This document shows positions 1-8,894 of a stretch of 64,000 nt of DNA, piece after piece. The notes under the pieces are model-generated. The model searched no databases and was not told where the DNA came from. It saw nothing but the letters and a program-made list of their open reading frames with translations. Source of the DNA: Myxococcota bacterium (lineage in GTDB: Bacteria; Myxococcota_A; UBA9160; UBA4427); contig JAQWRT010000092.1 of the NCBI GenBank assembly GCA_029243605.1, positions 62,001 through 126,000 of the forward strand, read 5' to 3'. A program made the position numbers and the translations under genes. Position 1 is the first letter of the stretch; every line of letters begins with the position of its first letter.

Positions 1-1411
1 GAAGTCAATTTTACGCATTGCCTTTGTTTGGTTCTTTGCTCTGCTAAGTCCTTTTTTGTTTCTGGCAGGTTTTGCGGGTGCTCAGCCGACGGAACTCGAT
101 CCCCGGGCCGGAGTTGAAGATTCGGACGGCATACCCGATTCCGAGCCGCCCGAAGAAGCATACGATCCCTGGGAAGGTATCGACCGAAACGGTCGTATCC
201 CCAAGGCCGATTTCCCAAACGATATTAAGCATCCCGACCGATGGCGTTATATCCCGGAAGGTCGCATCAAGCCCGGCAATCTCTTCCAACGGTTTCTGGT
301 CAGCAGTTTTGTCGCTCCCTTTGCATTCAGTAATGGAGACGTGGGTACGGGTTTCGGTGTGGCCTTCACCGATATCGATTTTCGACTTCAGCGGCGGCGC
401 GAGTTTGCCGGGCTTTTTTTGTCGTACACGACTAAGGGCCAACAGAGGTACGGCCTCAGTTGGCGCCGCATGCTCAAGACCCGGGATCTGCCAGGGGGCG
501 GAGTTATTCAAGAGGAGCGCAGCTTTGTCTATACCCGCGTTGAGTACAGCAAAACCCTGACCCGTCGTTTTTTCGGCTATGGCCCGAACACATTGGAGTC
601 GGCCGAAAGTAGCTATTTGGACGAGGCGGTGATCGTCTCGTTTGGCTTCTCTTCCTCTCTTCCCCAGCCAATGGACGACTTCGTTCTTGAACTCAATCTA
701 GATGTGGAATCGCACAAGCTAGGCAATGGAACCGTCCGGGGAGTGCCCACAACCCAGCAGGCGTTTCCCACGGTTTTTGATCCTGATCAAGATCGGGTAT
801 TCGGTCTCCTGGGAGCTGAAATGCGCTGGGACACCCGGGATAGCCAGAGAAACCCCTATTCGGGACAAGCTGTCGGATTGCGTGTGGATGCGCCTTTGGC
901 TCAGAATGGCGGAGAGGTGGGCGCAGTATTCAAGCTCTTCGGGAGTCAGGTCTTTGAAGTCCCCGGTCTCTTCCATGGCGGTGGCGATGTTGACGAAGCC
1001 CACCCGCCTACGGATGCCATAGCTCTGGGTCTTTTTGCCCAGGCGAGTGTCGGGTCCATGCCGTTTTACCTGCTGCCCACTCTGGGCGGGACCGACACGC
1101 TTCGTGGATTTGTTGATGGCCGCTGGCGCGACAGGGCCGCGTGGCAGGCGGCCGCGGAATATCGGTTCTGGGTCATTCCTCGGGGCGTTTCGATCACGCG
1201 AAATGTCCGTATCGAACGGTTGGGGCTGGCCTTATTCTACGAAGTTGGTGCTGTCGCCGAGGACGTCGGCGCAATTTTCCATTCACGGGTCGCACAGAGC
1301 TATGGGTTCGGCTTTCGTATCGGCCTCGAACGCGCGGCCATTTTTCGCCTCGATCTGGGTTTTTCCGAAGACGGCAGCAATTTTGCGGCCGGCTTCGGAC
1401 TCAGCTTCTAG
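1..1411 (+). CDS. Outer-membrane beta-barrel protein (surface antigen/BamA-like barrel), 5' end at window edge
   Basis: The reading frame is open to the first base. The in-frame residues before the first internal start (KSILRIAFVWFF, then ALLSPFLFLAGFAGA) form a good signal peptide, and base 1 would be the G of an ATG lying just outside. The protein is therefore nearly complete, about 470 residues. After a short acidic proline-rich linker come alternating aromatic/hydrophobic strands, repeated RxxxGxG patterns, a GGxDTLRGF segment and a C-terminus ending in Phe (AAGFGLSF). All are typical of a 16-strand Omp85/surface-antigen barrel. No POTRA repeats are visible in the roughly 90 residues before the barrel. 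This suggests a barrel-only family member rather than BamA or TamA. The cargo or substrate is unknown. Confidence 0.75.
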   Translation, partial: KSILRIAFVWFFALLSPFLFLAGFAGAQPTELDPRAGVEDSDGIPDSEPPEEAYDPWEGIDRNGRIPKADFPNDIKHPDRWRYIPEGRIKPGNLFQRFLVSSFVAPFAFSNGDVGTGFGVAFTDIDFRLQRRREFAGLFLSYTTKGQQRYGLSWRRMLKTRDLPGGGVIQEERSFVYTRVEYSKTLTRRFFGYGPNTLESAESSYLDEAVIVSFGFSSSLPQPMDDFVLELNLDVESHKLGNGTVRGVPTTQQAFPTVFDPDQDRVFGLLGAEMRWDTRDSQRNPYSGQAVGLRVDAPLAQNGGEVGAVFKLFGSQVFEVPGLFHGGGDVDEAHPPTDAIALGLFAQASVGSMPFYLLPTLGGTDTLRGFVDGRWRDRAAWQAAAEYRFWVIPRGVSITRNVRIERLGLALFYEVGAVAEDVGAIFHSRVAQSYGFGFRIGLERAAIFRLDLGFSEDGSNFAAGFGLSF

Positions 1412-1517
1412 ACCGAGAGGGGATGGGGCGTTGAAGTCTTTTTTGGGTACAGACTCGAGTTCATCCGATTCTTCGTCCCGTTGAATGCCCCGGCGAATGG
1501 ACCGCCAACCTCAATAC

Positions 1518-2438
1518 CTAGAGGACAAACATATGGGGGCCGGGCTCGGGCTCGGGGATGCCGAGTTCGGCGCGGACTTCGGCGAGCGGCCGGGAAAGCA
1601 AGGCTTGGTGGTCCCCTGCGATATCGCCGTGGCATTGCAGGCCACGTTCGATCGCCGTGGCGAAGAGTTCTGCGGCATCGGGTCGGCCGAGCACCGCCGT
1701 CACGGGCTCGATATCCGGGAAGGGCAGCATGCCCACTTCGAAGAGCAAGAGGGATGCCAGCAACGATGAAAAATGGCTCTCACCTCGGGCGGCGCCCACG
1801 AGGAAACCCTGGAGTGCGACTTCTGCTTCGGGCGTAGTCCCGTATCCCGCGAGCACGTGGGTGAGATCGTGGGGGATCAGGTTGTCCTGGTCGTCGTCGG
1901 AAATCCACGGGAAACCGTTGCGGCGGTAGAAGTCGAAGAGCCCCCGGCCGAGAGAGCCCGCGGGTAGCTCGCCCAGGGCCTCCATCTTTTGGGTGATGGC
2001 AGCGTTGCCCAGGCCCTCCACGAAGGGTTCCACCAGGTCAGGCTGCCGAACCCGTTCCCAATCCTTGTATACCCGCTCGCGGTCGTTGGCCAAATAGTCG
2101 GCGGCGAGTTTCTGAAAACCGTCCTCTATTCCCAACTCGGCGAGGTACTCGGCCACCCGCGAGGTGAGGGGCGCGCTCGGCGGATGACGCACCAGTTCGA
2201 GCATCACGAGAATTTCACCGACCGCTCTGCGTAGCCTGGGCTTCTCCATGGCCGCCGCGGCTTCCTGGGGCGATACCACGGCGGCGGCAGACGGCGGAAC
2301 CCGCATGACGTGCAGGGCCAGCGCTTCGAGCAAATCCCGCTGCTCTTTCGTCTGCCCCCCGTCCACGTCGGTTGCCGTATAGAGCGTGCCAATCACCGAT
2401 GTACGCGTCGAAAGGTCCAAATGCAGCATGGGCAGCAT
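1518..2438 (-). CDS. Coq4-like protein
   Basis: This 306-residue protein carries HDLTHVLAGY followed by a Glu in exact HDxxH-x11-E spacing around residues 190-206. That is the zinc-ligand signature of Coq4, the ubiquinone-biosynthesis protein now linked to C1 decarboxylation/hydroxylation of the ring. The preceding segment (FYRRNGF, then P) also resembles Coq4. The N-terminal 110 residues are helical, with no motif I recognise; they could be a TerB-like helical bundle. No other quinone gene lies nearby, so participation in quinone synthesis is inference from the motif. The gene is convergent with the barrel protein gene, with about 107 bases between the two ends. Confidence 0.6.
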   Translation of the reverse strand: MLPMLHLDLSTRTSVIGTLYTATDVDGGQTKEQRDLLEALALHVMRVPPSAAAVVSPQEAAAAMEKPRLRRAVGEILVMLELVRHPPSAPLTSRVAEYLAELGIEDGFQKLAADYLANDRERVYKDWERVRQPDLVEPFVEGLGNAAITQKMEALGELPAGSLGRGLFDFYRRNGFPWISDDDQDNLIPHDLTHVLAGYGTTPEAEVALQGFLVGAARGESHFSSLLASLLLFEVGMLPFPDIEPVTAVLGRPDAAELFATAIERGLQCHGDIAGDHQALLSRPLAEVRAELGIPEPEPGPHMFVL

Positions 2439-2558
2439 CTCCTCAGTAGGGCCCGCTCAGCACCTTGCCCCTGTTCAAATAAGGATAGGGGCGGCTGATA
2501 TCGCCCACTGGATATTAGTTCTTTTCAGCAATTAGAGAAGCACGCCCCGATTGAGGCC

Positions 2559-3207
2559 TCAACTCGAAAAGCCGCGGTCGACAGCGCGGTTCTGAAGCCT
2601 GTAGTAGGGAATTGAGCCATCGGGATCACGGAGTCCATCCAATCCGAAATCCTCAGCCATCTGGCCGAGTTCGCTGTCGACCCCCCTCGGTGAGACCGGG
2701 TGCAGTGGGCAGTTCCAATTGGGAGCGAAGAAGAAAGCTGCGCTGGTTCGTGCGCTGCCCCTTCGTCGATTTTCGGGTACGGCGGCCACTCGATGTTTGG
2801 TGGCCACCATTCTTCCCTCAGTCAGATACATCAGTGCTTCGCCCACATTGACCACGAAAAAGTTATCGTCGGCGGGTACCGCCTGCCATTGACTCTCGGG
2901 GGCGAGACTCCGATTGTATACTTCTCACAGAGGTCGCCTTCGCCGTATTCGCCCGTGCCAAAGCCCGCCTCCGTGTGTTCCGATCCGAGTTCGGTGTAGC
3001 CTCTCAAGAGACCCGAAGTCCGCGCCTTTTCTTCGATGGGAAGTGCCAGGAAGGCAGCTGTTTCGTCACGCAAATCTTGAAGACACTTTGCGTCTGCTGG
3101 GAATCTCTCAGGTAGAAAAAGCCGGTCTCACAGAGGCCTTGGCGAAGCGCCTGCAAATAGCCCGGTCTCGAGAAATCCACTCGGGGCAATTGTGCAGTTG
3201 CCATCAT
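2559..3207 (-). pseudogene. Decayed isopenicillin-N-synthase-family 2OG-Fe(II) oxygenase
   Basis: Three pieces in different frames read together as one oxygenase. The N-terminus (LPRVDFSRPGYLQALRQGL, then CETGFFYL; 3070-3207) is followed after a shift by an RDETAAFLALPIEEKA segment and GLLRGYTELGSE (2920-3073). A second shift leads to AVPADDNFFVVNVGEALMYL and TEGRMVATKHRV (2559-2890). The family order is correct. However, about 120 residues that should hold the HxD iron ligands are absent between the second and third pieces. Only the distal His (in KHRV) remains. Two frameshifts plus an internal deletion mean no active enzyme can be made. The original substrate is unknown. Confidence 0.8.
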
Positions 3208-3395
3208 CCCCTGAATCTAGCGATTGGAATCCCTCTCTGGGATATCGGCGCCAAAATCGGCCACCACGGAAACCTCGCGATCCCGAGTGCTCCATCGAGG
3301 AGCCCACAGTCCGCCGGTGAAGGCTCTTCGGAAAGGCGGGCGCGCTTGAAAGGCGTGAGAGCTTTCTCGGTGCGGACGTCTGGGCCAGGGGGTAT

Positions 3396-4022
3396 TCATT
3401 CGTAGAGTTCGGTTGTCTCCGGGGCTTCGAAGGCTCCGGTCAGGAAGCCGAGCAGCTCCGAGATGTAGAGCTCGAGATTATTTCCGAGGGGCTTGGGTGC
3501 CTTAACCAGGCTCGGCAGCATCACGTCGATGGCGAAGGCCAGCCGGCGCTCGATGGATGCTTGGAGGAGTGACGGGTTGGCTTCTTTGAGGAGCGGGACT
3601 AGGCGCTCGACGCCCCCTGGCCATCGCTCGAGCACGAAGCGGAAGTCGAGGTCGCCGTCGGATTGAAGCCGGTGGATCAGTCGGATGTAGCGGTGGCCGG
3701 CCTCGCCCCCTTCTGCGAGGAGCTCGACCTGGGGCTCCAGGAGAGCTCCAAGTATTTCACGGGTGGTGGGCGTTGTCTCGCGGGCCTCTAGGGCATCGAG
3801 CAACTCCCGTCGGCGGTGCATCAGGGAGGGCATTTGGCGCTCGAGGAGCGATTCGACCAGGGCCTTTTTCGACCCGAAGTGGTAGTGAAGCGCCGCCGAC
3901 GAAAGGCCGGCCTCGGCGTTGATCGATCGCAGGGAAATGCCGTGGAGGCCGCGGTCGGCGAAGAGCCGTTCGGCGCAGTCCAAGAGCTCTTCGCGTGCAG
4001 AGGGTCGACCCATGCCAACCAT
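3396..4022 (-). CDS. TetR family transcriptional regulator
   Basis: This 208-residue protein has an N-terminal TetR helix-turn-helix (about residues 8-55, including SLRSINAEAGLSSAALHYHF and GSKKALVESLL) and a C-terminal all-helical ligand domain ending in the SELLGFLTGAFEAP type common in TetR_C proteins. It is divergent from the crotonase gene that starts 70 bases away. A 17-bp-arm palindrome lies directly against its start codon, so autorepression together with control of the crotonase gene is likely. The start at the first ATG leaves little room for a ribosome site. The next ATG, three codons in (MGRPSAREEL), is an alternative. The ligand is probably an acyl-CoA, judged by context only. 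Confidence 0.85.
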   Translation of the reverse strand: MVGMGRPSAREELLDCAERLFADRGLHGISLRSINAEAGLSSAALHYHFGSKKALVESLLERQMPSLMHRRRELLDALEARETTPTTREILGALLEPQVELLAEGGEAGHRYIRLIHRLQSDGDLDFRFVLERWPGGVERLVPLLKEANPSLLQASIERRLAFAIDVMLPSLVKAPKPLGNNLELYISELLGFLTGAFEAPETTELYE

Positions 4023-4023
4023 C

Positions 4024-4060
4024 CTAACTTACCAGTTGATCTTATCAACTGGTAAGTTAG
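4024..4060. promoter_or_regulatory. Perfect 17-bp-arm inverted repeat, probable TetR operator
   Basis: The left arm (4024-4040, CTAACTTACCAGTTGAT) and right arm (4044-4060, ATCAACTGGTAAGTTAG) are perfect reverse complements around the 3-base centre CTT. The repeat fills most of the 70-base gap between the divergent TetR and crotonase genes. That is the usual place for a TetR dimer-pair operator. It abuts the regulator's start codon, so bound protein would block its transcription or translation start. No T-run follows, so it is not a terminator. Confidence 0.8.
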
Positions 4061-4092
4061 AATTCTGCGGTCTTTGAGGGCGGGAGCAGGCG

Positions 4093-4947
4093 ATGAGTGA
4101 TCGGTTGAGGGTGGGGGTCGACGGCGGAGTGGCGCATGTCCGGCTCAATCGCCCGGAAAAGAAGAATTCCCTGGATGCCGAGATGTTCGACGCCATTCTG
4201 AATACCGCGAAGAGTCTGAAGAACGATCCGTCGGTCCGGGCGGTGGTTCTTTCCGGTGAAGGCGACTCGTTCAGCGCCGGGCTCGATGTCTCGAGCCTGG
4301 GCGAGATGGCCACCTGTGATTTGAATCCCGAGAGCGACTCGATCAAAGAGGCGACCGCCCACCTGAGTCGCGACGGAGCGAACCGGGCTCAGCAGCTTGC
4401 CTGGTTGTGGCAGGAATTGCCGGTTCCCGTGATCGCCGCGGTGCAGGGCGTGGCCTACGGCGGAGGTCTTCATATCGCGCTGGGTGCGGATATTCGTTTC
4501 GTTGCCCCGGATGCGCGCCTGGCTTTCGTTGAGATCACCTGGGGGTTGGTGCCCGATCTTTCTGGCACCCAGGCGCTTCGTCGTCTGGTCCCACTCGACG
4601 TGATCAAAAAGCTGATCTTCTCAGGAGAGGTCATCGACGGCGAGAAGGCCGTCGCCCTTGGCCTCGGCACGGAGCTCAGCAGGCAACCCATCCAGGACGC
4701 GCTCGAGTTGGCCCGTGTGATTGCAGGGCGGAGCCCCGGCGCGATTCGAGCTGCCAAGGAACTCTTGAACAGCTCCGGCCTCGTTGATCTCGCCCAAGGG
4801 CTGTCCAACGAGATGACCGCATCTGCCGGCCTCATGGGCGGCGCCAACCAAATAGAGTCGGTGGTTGCCAAGCTCCAGAAGCGTCCCCCGATCTTCGAAG
4901 ATCCCACAACCATCGAAACCCTGACGTCTGAGGGAGATGCCTCATGA
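4093..4947 (+). CDS. Enoyl-CoA hydratase/isomerase (crotonase) family protein
   Basis: This 284-residue crotonase has the N-terminal VRLNRPEKKNSLDAEMF block, the CoA/oxyanion segment SFSAGLDVSSL near residue 60, and GVAYGGGLHIALGADIRF near residue 120. That last block supplies the second oxyanion NH. It is followed by LAFVEITWGLVPDLSGTQ, where a Glu sits at the hydratase position. The family acts on acyl-CoA thioesters in beta-oxidation-type pathways. The gene is divergent from a TetR gene with a shared operator, indicating substrate-induced expression. A Rieske oxygenase gene follows 73 bases downstream in the same direction and could share the transcript. Confidence 0.88.
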   Translation: MSDRLRVGVDGGVAHVRLNRPEKKNSLDAEMFDAILNTAKSLKNDPSVRAVVLSGEGDSFSAGLDVSSLGEMATCDLNPESDSIKEATAHLSRDGANRAQQLAWLWQELPVPVIAAVQGVAYGGGLHIALGADIRFVAPDARLAFVEITWGLVPDLSGTQALRRLVPLDVIKKLIFSGEVIDGEKAVALGLGTELSRQPIQDALELARVIAGRSPGAIRAAKELLNSSGLVDLAQGLSNEMTASAGLMGGANQIESVVAKLQKRPPIFEDPTTIETLTSEGDAS

Positions 4948-5020
4948 TCTCCCTCCCATTTCACGTCCGCCCGTGTACGCGCTTGTGGGCTGGTTATTCC
5001 CCTGAATCACCGAGGACCCC

Positions 5021-5986
5021 ATGAGCAAATTCCCGTTTCCGATTCCCCATGGCTGGTTCGGCCTGTGCTTCTCTCACGACCTCAAGGTGGGTGAAGTCAA
5101 GAAGGTTCGTTTTTGTGGTCGAAACCTCGTGGTTTTCCGTACCGAGTCGGGCCAGGCGGCGGCGCTCGATAATTACTGCCCGCACCTGGGTGCGCCGCTT
5201 GACCAGGGCTGCGTCGTCGGTGAATCCTTACGGTGTCCTTTCCATCATTGGCGATGGGCCACCGACGGCCATTGTGTCGAGATTCCGTATGCGAAGAGAA
5301 TTCCTGGGCGAGCGATCGCAGAGACGCTCCCGGTCAAAGAAATCAATGGGATGGTCATGGCTTGGCATCATCCCGATAGCCGTGAGCCCTATTTCGACAT
5401 CCAGACCGTCACTGGACTCGAGTCCGACCAAGATTTGTGGGGCGAGGTTCACTATTACGAACATGACCTCCCGACCTGCGCCCAGGAGATTTCGGAAAAC
5501 GACGTCGATGCTGCCCATTTCCAGTTTCTGCACGGGATGCCGGCAATGAATGAAGCTCAGGCCACGGTCGAAGGGCCCATGAAGCGGACGGTCCAGACCT
5601 TCCTCACAAGCGATGAATTCGCTCAAGGAGAGGTTGAGGCCGCTACGCCGTATCTGACGGTACGCGAGTCGTCCGGGCCCGGGATCACATCTGTTTGGGC
5701 GAGGAACGTCGCCGGAGTCGCTCCCGGCGTCACAGGCGAATTTCTTCTCTATAACGTCACCACACCGATAGAGGACGATCGAACTATCCTGCGCTGGTCA
5801 CTCCTGCTGACGAAGAGCTTGGAGCAGGACGATATGGGGAAGACGCTCTTGGTGAGTTTTGCCGAAGGCGTGAAGGACGACATTCCGATTTGGAGAGACA
5901 AGATCTACCGCGAAAACCCGGTTCTGTGCGATGGGGACGGTCCGATTGCGATCCATCGAAAGTGGTTCTCGCAATTCTACGCCTAG
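5021..5986 (+). CDS. Rieske non-heme iron oxygenase, large-subunit type (KshA-like)
   Basis: This 321-residue protein has the Rieske [2Fe-2S] motif at Cys53-Pro-His55 and Cys72-Pro-Phe-His75. A C-terminal catalytic domain contains ENDVDAAHFQFLH. This gives the bridging Asp and the two His ligands of the mononuclear iron, with the pattern ENxxDxxHFxxxH. The layout matches oxygenase components such as KshA (3-ketosteroid 9-alpha-hydroxylase) and related cholesterol or aromatic hydroxylases. The start is ATG after the GAGGACCCC stretch. No ferredoxin or reductase partner is adjacent, so electrons must come from elsewhere. The KshA-like label is by architecture only; the substrate is not shown. 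Confidence 0.85.
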   Translation: MSKFPFPIPHGWFGLCFSHDLKVGEVKKVRFCGRNLVVFRTESGQAAALDNYCPHLGAPLDQGCVVGESLRCPFHHWRWATDGHCVEIPYAKRIPGRAIAETLPVKEINGMVMAWHHPDSREPYFDIQTVTGLESDQDLWGEVHYYEHDLPTCAQEISENDVDAAHFQFLHGMPAMNEAQATVEGPMKRTVQTFLTSDEFAQGEVEAATPYLTVRESSGPGITSVWARNVAGVAPGVTGEFLLYNVTTPIEDDRTILRWSLLLTKSLEQDDMGKTLLVSFAEGVKDDIPIWRDKIYRENPVLCDGDGPIAIHRKWFSQFYA

Positions 5987-6177
5987 GGAGCCCCGGATAG
6001 GCCCCACCGCCTTCGCCCGCCCGCGGCAGTGGGTTATAATTCGCTTTCTCTTGTAGGAGAAGCGGCAACAGGCATGCTCAGAGCGCAAAATATCCAGGGC
6101 GTGTTCGTCAGGGCAGAGATCCAGCCTGGCAATGCGGACGCTTGCGGTGGAAGAAATGACGGGAGTCTTTCTCCGCG

Positions 6178-7491
6178 ATGAGTCGTGTCCGCCCTGATTG
6201 GGCCCGCTTTGTGGCCCTGTTTAGCCTGATCGTCGCCGCCGAGACGATCTTTTCGCTTCCCTACCACGTGGCCCGTTTTTTCAGGCCCACGCTCTTGCTT
6301 GCTCTCGACCTCGATAATACCCAGCTCGGGTTGGTGCAGTCGGCCTATGGCGTGGTGGCGATGCTCGCCTATTTCCCGGGCGGGCCGTTGGCTGATCTCT
6401 TCCCGGCTCGCAAGCTGCTCACCGCCTCGCTCGTGTGTACCGCAGCCGGTGGGATTTATTTCGCACAATTGCCGAGCTTCGATGGATTGTGGTTGCTCTT
6501 TGCATTTTGGGGGTTGACGACGATCCTACTTTTTTGGGCGGCGTTGATTCGGGCGACCCGAGAGTGGGGGGATCCCGAGCGCCAGGGCCAGGCCTATGGC
6601 CTTCTGGATGCGGGACGCGGTCTTCTGGCGGCACTGATGGCCTCGGTCGCGGTGGGTTTATTTGCTTTGTTCTTCCCGGAGAATTCAGAGGTCCTCACCG
6701 AATCGGCTCGCCAGGACGCGATCAGTGGTGTCGTCCTCTTTTATACCGGCATCACTTTTCTAGCAGCCCTACTCACCTGGTTCTTCGTGGCGGAACCCGT
6801 CGAGCCGGCCTCCTCAAAAAAACAAGCGCGCGTATCTGTCGCTGATATTCGAAAGATCTTCAAGATGCCGGCAGTATGGCTACAGGCCCTGATCGTCGTC
6901 TGTGCCTACGTGGGCTACAAGGGGATCGACTACTATTCACTCTTCGCAGTCGATGTTTATGGCCTTTCGGAGCTCGAAGCTGCTCGTCTGAGCGCAGCGA
7001 CCGCATGGGTTCGGCCCTTCGCAGCGCTGGGGGCAGGTCTACTCGGCGATCGAATTCGGCACTCGAGAGCCATTGGGTTCTGCTTCATCCTACTGGCCTC
7101 GGCCTACCTCCTTCCCCTGATCGCCGATTTTGGCTCGCCGGCGTTACCGCTCTTCCTCCTCAATGTGGCCGTCTCGAGTGCAGCAGCCTTCGGCCTTAGG
7201 GGGATCTATTTTGCGCTTTTGGAAGAGGGCGCGATTCCTGCGGTGGCGACGGGCACAGCTGTAGGGATCGTTTCTGTTCTGGGGTATTCCCCAGACGTAT
7301 TTTTTGGTGTCCTCGCGGGTTGGATCATTGACGAGTATCCCGGCTGGGCCGGTTACCAGATTTTTTCGATTGTTATGATGGGATTCGCTCTTTTGGGCCT
7401 GGCCGGGAGCTTCCTTTTTTCTCGGGGTGTTCCCCGCTGGAGGCAGGCGGCGGCCGATTCTGACTCCTATGTTCGCGATGGGCACGCGTGA
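6178..7491 (+). CDS. MFS transporter
   Basis: This 437-residue protein has about 12 hydrophobic segments in two halves joined by a charged loop near residues 205-225. The first-half loop YFPGGPLADLFPARKLLTAS matches the MFS loop 2-3 signature (GxLaDrxGrr). An equivalent stretch, ALGAGLLGDRIRHSRAIGF, is in the second half. The protein sits in the inner membrane and moves a small solute by facilitated diffusion or proton coupling; neither substrate nor direction can be read from the sequence. It precedes the ergothioneine genes by 110 bases in the same direction. A role in moving ergothioneine or precursors is possible but untested. Confidence 0.85.
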   Translation: MSRVRPDWARFVALFSLIVAAETIFSLPYHVARFFRPTLLLALDLDNTQLGLVQSAYGVVAMLAYFPGGPLADLFPARKLLTASLVCTAAGGIYFAQLPSFDGLWLLFAFWGLTTILLFWAALIRATREWGDPERQGQAYGLLDAGRGLLAALMASVAVGLFALFFPENSEVLTESARQDAISGVVLFYTGITFLAALLTWFFVAEPVEPASSKKQARVSVADIRKIFKMPAVWLQALIVVCAYVGYKGIDYYSLFAVDVYGLSELEAARLSAATAWVRPFAALGAGLLGDRIRHSRAIGFCFILLASAYLLPLIADFGSPALPLFLLNVAVSSAAAFGLRGIYFALLEEGAIPAVATGTAVGIVSVLGYSPDVFFGVLAGWIIDEYPGWAGYQIFSIVMMGFALLGLAGSFLFSRGVPRWRQAAADSDSYVRDGHA

Positions 7492-7601
7492 ATTCGTGCT
7501 ATTCTTCGCCCGCTCGGTCGAAGCATCCATCCCGCGGTGTCAGGTGAAGACGGCTCGTTGAGGGCAGTGTTAGAGATAGACGATTCGGAGATCGATTCGC
7601 C

Positions 7602-8894
7602 GTGAAAAGCGAACCCAAGCGAGGGGCATTCCCTGCGGCCGCCCTTCAGGCCGAAAAACTGGCGTCCGACTTTCGTGAGGTGCGGGCACGAACGCAGATT
7701 CTCGCTGCCCCTCTGTCTCCCGAAGATTGTTCGGCCCAGTCGATGCCCGATGCCAGCCCGACCAAATGGCATATGGCACACACGACCTGGTTTTTCGAGA
7801 CCTTCGTACTCGAGGCTTCAACGTCGGGCTTTATGGCCTTCGATGAGTCTTTCAAGACTCTCTTCAACTCTTATTACAACTCGGTGGGCGACCAGTACCC
7901 GAGACCTCGCCGTGGCCTGCTGACCCGGCCGAGTCTCGCGAGGGTGCGGGAGTATCGCGAGCAAGTCGACGAGAAAATTATACGGGGGCTCGAGGCAGAC
8001 GCATTTAGGCCAGAAACACTGAGCATTATCGAGCTTGGCCTTCACCACGAAGAGCAGCATCAAGAGTTGATTCTTAGCGATATCCTCCACCTTCTTTCGA
8101 TCAACCCACAGTTTCCGGCCTACAGGCAAGACCTCCCTGAGCCAGCTCCGCAAGAGCTGGCACCCCTCACCTGGCATGCGGGTCTTGAAGGCATTCAAGG
8201 GCTCGGCCACCCTGGGGTCGGGTTCAGCTTCGATAATGAGGGCCCGCGTCACGAGGTTCTCGTGGCGCCCCACGCCCTGGCCTCGCGGTTGGTCAGCAAT
8301 CTAGAGTTCCGGGCGTTTATGGAAGACGATGGTTATTCAAGGCCAGAGTTGTGGCTTTCCGAAGGCTGGACCCTCTGCCAGGATGAGAGTTGGCAGGCGC
8401 CGCTCTATTGGCAGAAGGCCGACGCCGATTGGAATTGCTTCGGCCTCGGAGGATTGGGCCCAATGGTGCCCAGCGAGCCCGTCTCCCATATCAGCCTGTT
8501 CGAGGCCGATGCATATGCCCGCTGGGCCGACGCACGGCTGCCCCTGGAAATCGAGTGGGAGTTGTCGGCCAAGGAGCCGGGGCCCGAGGACAATCTCGCG
8601 GAGTCCGGTCGGCTTCGACCGAATGGTTTGTCTTCGAGAGGCGAATTGGGACCGCATCAGCTCTTTGGTGACGTTTGGGAGTGGACCCAGTCGGCCTACC
8701 AGGCATACCCGGGCTACCGCCCTGGGCCAGGAGCCCTGGGCGAGTACAACGGAAAATTTATGTCGAACCAAAATGTTCTGCGGGGCGGATCATGCGTGAC
8801 GCCCCGGCGTCATATTCGGTCGACCTATCGAAACTTTTTCCCTGCACATGCCCGTTGGCAATGGAGCGGGCTACGCCTGGCAAAGGATGCCTGA
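7602..8894 (+). CDS. egtB: Ergothioneine biosynthesis protein EgtB (sulfoxide synthase)
   Basis: This 430-residue protein has an N-terminal DinB-like domain with the iron-binding pattern His (in KWHMAHTTWFFE) and HEEQHQE (H-x3-H-x-E). A C-terminal FGE-sulfatase domain ends in NVLRGGSCVTPRRHIRSTYR. The enzyme couples hercynine with a thiol (gamma-glutamylcysteine or cysteine, depending on type) and O2 to form the sulfoxide intermediate. The start is GTG with GGAG upstream; no better ATG exists. The end of the gene overlaps the start region of egtD, so the two are translationally coupled. egtA and egtC are not adjacent, which would fit a cysteine-using EgtB. Confidence 0.92.
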   Translation: MKSEPKRGAFPAAALQAEKLASDFREVRARTQILAAPLSPEDCSAQSMPDASPTKWHMAHTTWFFETFVLEASTSGFMAFDESFKTLFNSYYNSVGDQYPRPRRGLLTRPSLARVREYREQVDEKIIRGLEADAFRPETLSIIELGLHHEEQHQELILSDILHLLSINPQFPAYRQDLPEPAPQELAPLTWHAGLEGIQGLGHPGVGFSFDNEGPRHEVLVAPHALASRLVSNLEFRAFMEDDGYSRPELWLSEGWTLCQDESWQAPLYWQKADADWNCFGLGGLGPMVPSEPVSHISLFEADAYARWADARLPLEIEWELSAKEPGPEDNLAESGRLRPNGLSSRGELGPHQLFGDVWEWTQSAYQAYPGYRPGPGALGEYNGKFMSNQNVLRGGSCVTPRRHIRSTYRNFFPAHARWQWSGLRLAKDA

